NCBI RefSeq assembly: GCF_007829815.1
Contig: NZ_VIWT01000002.1
Coordinates: 186,001-250,000 of the forward strand
Source of the DNA: Kitasatospora viridis
Lineage (GTDB): Bacteria; Actinomycetota; Actinomycetes; Streptomycetales; Streptomycetaceae
Direction: 5' to 3'
DNA: 64,000 bases
The position numbers and the translations under genes were made by a program. Below are positions 44,614 to 50,209 of the stretch, in pieces; position 1 is the first letter of the stretch, and each line of letters begins with the position of its first letter. The notes below the pieces were generated by a model. The model was not told the origin of the DNA. It saw only the letters and a program-made list of their open reading frames with translations, and did not search any database.

Positions 44614-44805
44614 GGCGAGAAGCCGGCGGGCGGCGCGACGGCGCGGCTGCTGTCCACGCTGGCCCGCCGGCTGCCGCTGTCACGGCTCAAGGCGTGGTGG
44701 TCCGGCTTCTTCGAAGGGGTCCGCACGCCTTGCCCGCCGCGCAAGCCGATGCGCTGGAGCACGGTGTGGCGGATGGCGAAGCTGGGTCGGCCGCCGGTGA
44801 TCTGA
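44614..44805 (+). pseudogene. Gene remnant, C-terminal fragment resembling a glycosyltransferase tail
   Basis: Directly after the Rieske stop, one frame reads like a real protein end: GEKPAGGATARLLSTLARRL, then SRLKAWWSGFFEGVRTPCP, and RPPVI followed by TGA at 44803. There is no start codon, and the frame continues back through the Rieske gene in a nonsense reading. The closing MRWSTVWRMAKLGRPPVI resembles the C-terminus of actinobacterial family 2 glycosyltransferases as remembered; this is not verified. It marks a rearrangement boundary beside the RiPP-like locus. Confidence 0.4.
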
Positions 44806-44833
44806 CGGCCTGTCCGGCGCACGGTCACGCCTC

Positions 44834-45550
44834 TCAGGTCAGGTTCGGCAGGACGCCGCGCGGCCAGTGACCGAGCCAGAATGCGGCGGCGGACGGCTCG
44901 TCCTGGTCCTCGGTCGAGCCGTCGTGAGGCAGCAGTTCGGTGGGGGCGATGTAGCCCTCGCCCGGGTTGAGGCAGATGCGGTAGACCCGCAGGGGTCGGC
45001 GACCGGCCACGTAGGCTCGCAGGTCATCGGTGTGCGGATGGCGGCGGGTGGGGTCGCGGTACAGGGCGCGACAGATTGCGCGGATGTCGAGGTCGGCGAG
45101 CAGAAGGTAGCGGCTGCCGGGGCCGAGGTTGAAGCACAGGCGCCGTCGGCCGGTGTGCTTGGACTCGTAGTCCAGGCGGTCCCAGTTGTCGACGTGCAAT
45201 CCGATGCGGCGGCCGTCCTGGTAGTTGGGAGTGGTGGTCAGCGCCTTGGCGGGGCTGGCAGCCTGGCCGAGGTGCACGGCGTCCGGATCTCCGAGCGGGT
45301 CGGCCAGGGCCGCCAGGCTCGCGGGCACCGGGCCGGTGGGGAGTTTGACCAACTCCACCAGGGTGCCGTCGGAGGTCGAGGCTGCCGGCTTGAGGCGCGC
45401 GGCCAGCTCAGTGGTCAGCGGTTGCCAGGGGCCGGCAGGCAGGACAGCCCCCGGCTCGTATTCCGCCTCGCCGCCGACTGTGCGGGCGCCGGTGGTCTCG
45501 CACCGGGCTATGAGGGCGGCGGGGTCGGTGTGGGCGATGGCGAGGTTCAT
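44834..45550 (-). CDS. HxD-motif protein, possible Fe(II)-dependent oxygenase
   Basis: 238 residues; no family recognised with certainty. RIGLHVDNWDRLDY holds an H119-x-D121 pair, and NPGEGYIAPTELLPHDGS holds H209, a spacing that would suit an HxD...H iron triad of a double-stranded beta-helix oxygenase. The segment LCFNLGPGSRYLLLADLDI supports a cupin-like core. It follows the pentapeptide gene by 22 bp in the same direction as the precursor peptide and radical-SAM remnant, so it may modify or process that peptide (inference). A decayed piece of the same gene is at 53912-53990. A different fold is possible. Confidence 0.55.
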   Translation of the reverse strand: MNLAIAHTDPAALIARCETTGARTVGGEAEYEPGAVLPAGPWQPLTTELAARLKPAASTSDGTLVELVKLPTGPVPASLAALADPLGDPDAVHLGQAASPAKALTTTPNYQDGRRIGLHVDNWDRLDYESKHTGRRRLCFNLGPGSRYLLLADLDIRAICRALYRDPTRRHPHTDDLRAYVAGRRPLRVYRICLNPGEGYIAPTELLPHDGSTEDQDEPSAAAFWLGHWPRGVLPNLT

Positions 45551-45572
45551 TCCCGGCTCCTCCCGGTGCTGT

Positions 45573-46157
45573 TCACCGGCGTTCGTTCAGGGTGTCGCCG
45601 AAGGTCACGTCCAGCTCCGTGATCAGGGCCTCGGCGAGCTCGGACTGCTGGGCCCGGTCGATGATCACCTTGTCGAGGTTGGCGACACCCTGGATCGACG
45701 TCAGGTCGTTGCCGCGCAGGTCGAGGTCCTTGTACTTGCCCCGGCCGAACTCGGTCAGCCGCAAGGTACACGCGTCCAGAACCGCTCCGGTCAGGGCGCA
45801 GCCGGTGAACGACGCCTCGGTGAGCACGCACTTGGAGAACGCGACGGGGCCGGTGGCGCGGACCTGCTCGAAGCTCGTGTAGTCGAGCTTGCAGTTCTCG
45901 AAGAGCACGTTGTCCAGGGCCACGCCGGTGAGACTGGCACCCAGAATCTTGCAGTTGCGGAAGACGACGCGGGACAGCTTGCTGTCGGTGATGCGGGCGC
46001 TAGCCAGGTCGCAGGTGTCGAACTCGACGGAGTCCAGGGAGGTGACGTTGGACAGGTAGCTGCCGGGCTCGTTCAGGCTGGGCAGGGTGACGGTGACGCA
46101 GCCGAAGGTGATGCTGTCCACGGGGTCGGGCTCCGCTCTGTCGGGCCGGGCCCGCAC
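45573..46157 (-). CDS. Pentapeptide-repeat protein
   Basis: 194 residues. The central part is made of A(D/N)LXX-like repeats, for example CDLASARITDSKLSRVVF, NCKILGASLTGVALDNV and FENCKLDYTSF, giving a right-handed quadrilateral beta-helix. No signal peptide. The start is ATG 46157 or a GTG 36 bp further in. Compared with the paralog at 54013 it lacks an internal segment of about 45 residues after NVTSLDS, so it looks internally deleted but is still in frame. In peptide loci such proteins can give self-protection; here this is only a guess. Confidence 0.75.
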   Translation of the reverse strand: MRARPDRAEPDPVDSITFGCVTVTLPSLNEPGSYLSNVTSLDSVEFDTCDLASARITDSKLSRVVFRNCKILGASLTGVALDNVLFENCKLDYTSFEQVRATGPVAFSKCVLTEASFTGCALTGAVLDACTLRLTEFGRGKYKDLDLRGNDLTSIQGVANLDKVIIDRAQQSELAEALITELDVTFGDTLNERR

Positions 46158-46191
46158 CGGATGGTGCGGGGCCCGGCGGAGGTTGGATGTG

Positions 46192-46362
46192 CTACTTGCT
46201 CTTCTTGGACCAGTTGTCCCAGGTGGGCCGGTTGTCGAACTTCGGGGTGTAGTTGTCCCAGGTCGGTCGGTTGTCGAACTTGGGGCCGGCGACGGGCTGA
46301 CTGGACGTCAGGTCGGCGATCACCGGGGAGTCGGTGGCGGCCAGCAGTTCGAGGATGGTCAT
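46192..46362 (-). CDS. Putative RiPP precursor peptide with two 13-residue repeats
   Basis: 56 residues. A leader-like N-terminus (MTILELLAATDSPVIADL) is followed by a core with PKFDNRPTWDNYT and PKFDNRPTWDNWS (residues 27-39 and 40-52) and the tail KKSK. The core holds four aromatic-x-Asn triplets (FDN, WDN, FDN, WDN), the motif type at which radical-SAM/SPASM enzymes form three-residue cyclophanes (triceptides). The ATG overlaps the TGA of the radical-SAM fragment just upstream (ATGA). No matching known peptide is recalled. Because the radical-SAM gene is truncated, the peptide may no longer be made or modified here. Confidence 0.75.
   Translation of the reverse strand: MTILELLAATDSPVIADLTSSQPVAGPKFDNRPTWDNYTPKFDNRPTWDNWSKKSK
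46207..46284 (-). repeat. 39-bp tandem repeat encoding the core of the precursor peptide
   Basis: Two 39-bp units encode PKFDNRPTWDN plus YT or WS. The units are similar in DNA, with several silent differences, so the duplication is not brand new and the protein sequence has been kept. Confidence 0.85.
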
Positions 46363-46979
46363 GCTGCTCGTTCCTCTCGGACGGTATCGGACAGTGCGGT
46401 GACGAGGGCTTGTCCGGATACGCGGCAGTAGTTGGTTTCGGTGGTGTCCAGGCGCCCGTTCTCGAAGTAGCGATTGCCGGCCTGGGCACCGCGGCAGAAG
46501 CCGAAGAACTGGCACCGGGTCTCGCACTCGTCCAGGCCGGCCAGGAACTCGCGCACGTACCGCAGGTGGTGCGCGCGGTCCAGCATGGAGCCGATGGTCA
46601 GCTCCAGGACGTTGCCGGCCCGGAAGTCGTCGTATGCCGGGGCGCTGATGCCCGCGAACTCGGGCGAGAGCAGGACCACGTCCCCAGTAGCGGAGACGGT
46701 GGGGATCGGGTCGATCAGCGTGTCGTCCCACGCGGCCGGACCTGCGGTGCGGACGGCCCGCAGGTAGCCGCCGAGCCGGTCGATCTCACGGACGGTCAGC
46801 TCGCGGTGCTGCCGGGACCAGGCGATGGTGCGGCGCCAGAACTCGCGAGCCTGTTCAGTGGCGGGGACCGCCCGGTCGGTGTTGACGCCCTCGGCCTCCT
46901 CCATGTTCAGCCCGACGCTGTGGCAGCCCAGGCCGGCCATGAAGTCCAGCAGCCCCTCCGGGCCGGCGATCCCACGCGA
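46359..46979 (-). pseudogene. Radical-SAM/SPASM peptide-modifying enzyme, 5'-truncated
   Basis: Only the C-terminal 200 or so residues remain. The SPASM part LDECETRCQFFGFCRGAQ, followed by NRYFENGRLDTTETNYCR, matches the cluster-binding tail of peptide-cyclising radical-SAM enzymes (FxsB/XyeB/GrrM-like). The frame opens after a TGA at 46980, then reads RGIAGPEGLLDFMAGLG. The CxxxCxxC radical-SAM core is missing and is not present upstream in any frame; an unrelated regulator remnant begins at the junction. A Met at 46940 could start a fragment, but it would not bind the radical-SAM cluster. Confidence 0.8.
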
Positions 46980-47198
46980 TCACCACCGTCCGCCTCGCCC
47001 ATGCCCAGTTCGGTCAAGGTGCCCTCGAACCTGCCGTCGCCACGGCCATGTCGGTCCCGGCCGAGGCCGCCGGTCACCCCCCGCATCACCGGAATGCTGA
47101 ACGCCTTCGGAGCGAGGCTGGGTGACGTCGCCGCGGGCAGCGGCCCGGCCCGTACCTGGGCGGAGTACGCCCACACGCCAAGGAGGACCACCGCGTGA
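46979..47198 (+). pseudogene. Remnant of an XRE/TPR-type regulator, N-terminally truncated and frameshifted
   Basis: On the plus strand one frame reads ITTVRLAHAQFGQGALEPAV and then AAGHP. After a run of six C (about 47076-47081) the sense continues in another frame as RITGMLNAFGARLGDV and ARTWAEYAHTPRR to TGA 47198. This is the helical tail typical of streptomycete helix-turn-helix/TPR regulators. The DNA-binding half is absent. Its stop overlaps the GTG of the GNAT gene, an arrangement seen for intact regulator-acetyltransferase pairs. Confidence 0.6.
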
Positions 47199-47722
47199 CC
47201 CTTGAGCTCCGCCACCATGCCGACCTCACCGCGCGGGCCCGTCAGGATCTGCTCGACGTCTACGCCGACGTCCGGGCGCCCTTGTTGCACCTGCCCAACT
47301 ACCGCGTCGAAACGTTCGCCGAACGCCTCGACCGGCACGCCACCGAACCCGGCTTCGAACTCGTCCTCGGCTACCACGGCGACGACCCGATCGGCTACGC
47401 CTACGGCAACACCGCCGACGCCAACGACCGGTACTGGAAGCGCATGACCGAACCGCTGCCCGACGGCTACGCCGACAGCCCTGTGCTGGTCATCAAGGAG
47501 ATCGGCGTCCGTACCCCCTGGCGCGGCACTGGCACCGCCCGCCGGATCCACGACGAACTCCTCGCTCAGCGCACCGAGGGCCGCGTCACGCTGATGGTCA
47601 ATCCGCTCGCAGGGGAGGGCAAGGTTCAAGGCGTGTACGAGTCCTGGGGCTATCGGGCCATCAACAGCCAGCAGCCGTCGCCGGAGTCGCCTCGGCTCGT
47701 CGCCATGGTTCGACGGCGTTGA
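47195..47722 (+). CDS. GNAT-family N-acetyltransferase
   Basis: 175 residues. The acetyl-CoA-binding region is VIKEIGVRTPWRGTGTARRIHDELL (the R-G-x-G-x-A/G motif as WRGTGTARR), with YRAINSQQPSP in the C-terminal strand. The GTG at 47195 overlaps the TGA of the regulator remnant (GTGA), so it was once translationally coupled to that regulator and may now lack its native promoter. The acceptor substrate is unknown. Confidence 0.85.
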   Translation: MTLELRHHADLTARARQDLLDVYADVRAPLLHLPNYRVETFAERLDRHATEPGFELVLGYHGDDPIGYAYGNTADANDRYWKRMTEPLPDGYADSPVLVIKEIGVRTPWRGTGTARRIHDELLAQRTEGRVTLMVNPLAGEGKVQGVYESWGYRAINSQQPSPESPRLVAMVRRR

Positions 47723-47728
47723 ACGAGA

Positions 47729-48529
47729 TCATCGGATCCCTGTCCACCCCATGACGGGTTGAGCACTGGCCACCCGCAGCGCGCACCATCGCAACAGGGA
47801 CGTGCCGATGACGAACGCGGCGGGCGCCAGCACGAGGCAGGCGAGCGGGCCGAGGCGCACGGGGGCGAGGCAGAGCACGAGGAGGAAGCCCAGGGTGCCG
47901 ACGGCCGAGCTCAGAGCGCCGCGCGTCATGTCAGTGGCGGGCGGCGCGCCGGCCGAGCGGTGTACCGAGGGGACCATGATCGCCAGAAGCACGGGCAGGG
48001 AAGAGACGACCCCGCCGAGGAAGGGCCCGAGCGCGTTGGCAGCGGCAACGCCCACCAGCACGGTCGCGCCCGACAGCAGCATCCGCGCCGGTAGCTCCCA
48101 TCTCTGGGCGGGCCTCGGCGGTCGGCCGCTCGCACCGCTGGCCGGGAGGGTCCGTAGCCCGACGACGGCCACGGCCAGGGCCAGCCCGCCGGAGACCCAG
48201 ACGCTCTCGCAGCCCGCCCCCACCAGAGCTGCCCCGGCCGCGCAGGGCAGGGCCGCCGCGAGCGTCCGGGTCGGCCGGCGGCCCGCTGCGAGGCGTCCGT
48301 AGGCGAGGCAGAAGCACGCCACGACCAGGGTGCCCGTGACGGAGCCGTGCGCGGCAGCCGCCGTCTTCGCGGGACCGTAACCCAGCCAAGTCACCGCGAG
48401 GAACGGCCCGGTGGTCGTCGGTGCGCCGAGCAGTTGCCCGCCCCGGCGCGGTCCCAGCCGGCGCGCGACGAGGGTGGCGAGCAGGACGAGCAATGGAGCG
48501 AGGGCGGCGCGAAACAGCAGCAGTTCCAT
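47729..48529 (-). CDS. Polytopic membrane protein of unknown function
   Basis: 266 residues with about eight hydrophobic helices, for example LLLFRAALAPLLVLLATLVA and MLLSGATVLVGVAAANALGP. No signature recognised. The ATG at 48529 is preferred to longer upstream starts because the first helix begins immediately. It is divergent from an Lrp-type regulator (122 bp gap), an arrangement that often means the regulator controls the membrane protein, for example as an amino-acid exporter (inference). Confidence 0.75.
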   Translation of the reverse strand: MELLLFRAALAPLLVLLATLVARRLGPRRGGQLLGAPTTTGPFLAVTWLGYGPAKTAAAAHGSVTGTLVVACFCLAYGRLAAGRRPTRTLAAALPCAAGAALVGAGCESVWVSGGLALAVAVVGLRTLPASGASGRPPRPAQRWELPARMLLSGATVLVGVAAANALGPFLGGVVSSLPVLLAIMVPSVHRSAGAPPATDMTRGALSSAVGTLGFLLVLCLAPVRLGPLACLVLAPAAFVIGTSLLRWCALRVASAQPVMGWTGIR

Positions 48530-48599
48530 GTTCGAGAGTCTCTCGCCGATCGGCCCGATATTGGCTCGGACATCTCGCCACACTAGGCCGGAGCGCCGA

Positions 48600-48618
48600 G
48601 GAATACTCGGCATATTCC
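48600..48618. promoter_or_regulatory. AT-rich inverted repeat in the Lrp/membrane protein intergenic region
   Basis: GGAATA (48600-48605) and TATTCC (48613-48618) flank a 7-bp centre. AT-rich dyads are the usual targets of Lrp/AsnC proteins, and this one lies in the 121-bp divergent region. Confidence 0.5.
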
Positions 48619-48650
48619 TGGATTGGTCGAGCAATACGTAGCATCGTGGC

Positions 48651-49100
48651 GTGGACCACATCGATCGACAGCTTCTTGTTCTCCTCCTTCAGGACGGCCG
48701 GGCGACCTACCAGGAGCTGGGCCGTCAGGTCCGGCTGTCCGCGAACACGGTGGCCGACCGGGTGCGTCGGCTCCAGGCGGCCGGTGTCATCCAGGGCTAC
48801 CGGGCCGAGCTGAACCTGGAGGCGTTCGGCCGCGGCATGCAGATGATCAGCGACATCCGCCTGCGCGACGACACGGACCGCCGCGCCTTCGAAGCGCAGC
48901 TCGCAGAGGTGCCCCAGGTGATCGGCGCGATGCGGGTCACCGGCGACTACGACTTCCAACTCCGCCTGGCCTGCACCGATTCGCGCGAGTTCGAGACCGT
49001 GGTCGACCGCCTCAAGGCCGAACTGGGCGTGCGGCAGGTCCACAGCCGCCTCGTCCTGCACGAGGTGTCGCTGGGCCTGGACCGCGTCATCGGGTCCTGA
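48651..49100 (+). CDS. Lrp/AsnC-family transcriptional regulator
   Basis: 149 residues, typical length. The N-terminal helix-turn-helix runs DHIDRQLLVLLLQDGRATYQ, then ELGRQVRLSANTVADRVRRL; the C-terminal RAM effector domain contains VTGDYDFQLRLACTDSREFE. GTG start at 48651. These proteins respond to amino acids. Its probable target is the divergent membrane protein gene. Confidence 0.93.
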   Translation: MDHIDRQLLVLLLQDGRATYQELGRQVRLSANTVADRVRRLQAAGVIQGYRAELNLEAFGRGMQMISDIRLRDDTDRRAFEAQLAEVPQVIGAMRVTGDYDFQLRLACTDSREFETVVDRLKAELGVRQVHSRLVLHEVSLGLDRVIGS

Positions 49101-49132
49101 TGCTGCGGCTGCGCGGGCCACTGTCAAGGGTC

Positions 49133-49159
49133 GGGCTACTCAAGTCGCTTGAGTGGCCC
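49133..49159. promoter_or_regulatory. ACTCAAG-N3-CTTGAGT palindrome between the Lrp gene and the gene at 49210
   Basis: 7-bp perfect arms (49138-49144, 49148-49154) extend to a 12-bp stem with one G-T pair (49133-49159). It could be a terminator for the Lrp gene or an operator for the next gene. The same CTCAAG half-site recurs upstream of the MarR gene at 53850. Confidence 0.55.
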
Positions 49160-49209
49160 GCACCTTGGCGAGGTGTCCGACTCCGCGGAAACTAGGGGCG
49201 GAGGTGCGC

Positions 49210-49830
49210 ATGAGTGTCTTCGCGAGGCTCGCCAGGGTGGCCCCGCTCGCTCCGCTGGCGGGCGTCGTCTCGATCCTCTCCGTCCTCGCGCTCGGGGCCC
49301 CGCCCGGAATGGTGCGGCAACGCCGGCGCGGGGCACGGATGTTGCGCCGATACGCAGGACGCTGCGGGGCGTACCGGGGGCAGGTCGTCGAACGCAGGAC
49401 GGGAGCCGGCGTCGTCGGCTCCGATCCGTGCTGGGAGACGGTCACGGGGCTGTGGCAGGGCGACATCGCCGAGGTGGCGGCCGAGGTCGCCCGCGCGGTA
49501 CGGGACGCGGGCTACGACTGGGACTCCGGTGTCCGCGCGGGCTCGAAGCGGAGGTGGCAGGGCACGCCGACGCGCCCCGCCCTGGACGTCTCCCTGGTCG
49601 CGGCCGGTGGCGCCCTCGCTCGGGCGGGCCACCTCGCCGTCCCGCGACGAGCGGGGCGCGGGCCGGTCCTGGTCTGGTGGCACAGCGGAGCTCCGGACCT
49701 TCCGGGCCGTGCCCGTTACGGGGAGGGCAAGCGTCTCCGCTACCGCCGGCTGCTGCCCCCGGTCGTTCCGGCCGGCAGCACTGCTGTGCTGATGCACCTC
49801 CGCGAGTGCCGACCTGGACTGACCGCTTGA
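49210..49830 (+). CDS. Hypothetical protein with one N-terminal membrane segment
   Basis: 206 residues. A single hydrophobic segment, APLAPLAGVVSILSVLALGA, is followed by a basic stretch and a soluble domain with many Arg/Gly and a WDSGVRAGSKRRWQGTP segment. No family recognised. The ATG at 49210 is chosen for GGAGG 5 bases upstream. Confidence 0.65.
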   Translation: MSVFARLARVAPLAPLAGVVSILSVLALGAPPGMVRQRRRGARMLRRYAGRCGAYRGQVVERRTGAGVVGSDPCWETVTGLWQGDIAEVAAEVARAVRDAGYDWDSGVRAGSKRRWQGTPTRPALDVSLVAAGGALARAGHLAVPRRAGRGPVLVWWHSGAPDLPGRARYGEGKRLRYRRLLPPVVPAGSTAVLMHLRECRPGLTA

Positions 49831-50209
49831 GCGCGGGTCAGGGCAGTTCGGATTCGAGGCGGTGTTGCAGCTCGCCGAGGGTCGCGCGGGCGAGCTCAAG
49901 CCGTGATTTTCGTCCCCGCCACGCATGACTTCGACGAGGTGTCCCGGCTCGCGGACAGCTGCGCCGACCGCTTGAGCCCGCCTTCGTCTGATGCACCTTC
50001 AGACGTCTGAGGGTGCATCGATCATCATCCGGGCCGCCCGCTGCTCGCCGGGAGACGCCCTTGCCACGAGCCGTCGAGCGTCCCGGCGGATCCGGTAGCT
50101 GGTGCAGGCGGTGCGGCACGCGCAACTGCCCTGGCAGCGAGGTGCGTCCAGTTGCCGTCAACAGCGTGATCGGTGCTGTTGTTGGTGGTTTCCGGGCGGG
50201 GCTAGGCTG
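49831..50209. other. 379-bp region without a clear gene, containing a hairpin
   Basis: No plausible gene in the plus direction. On the minus strand a short stretch near 49838-49903 reads RLELARATLGELQHRLESEL, which looks protein-like and may be a gene remnant, but no start or domain supports it. The region also holds the palindrome at 49990. Confidence 0.4.
49990..50019. repeat. 30-bp near-perfect palindrome
   Basis: GATGCACC (49990-49997) and GGTGCATC (50012-50019) flank TCAGACGTCTGA (49999-50010), itself a perfect palindrome. Only one base pair (49998/50011) mismatches. It lies about 190 bp upstream of the phosphatase gene and could be an operator or cruciform/terminator. Confidence 0.7.
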
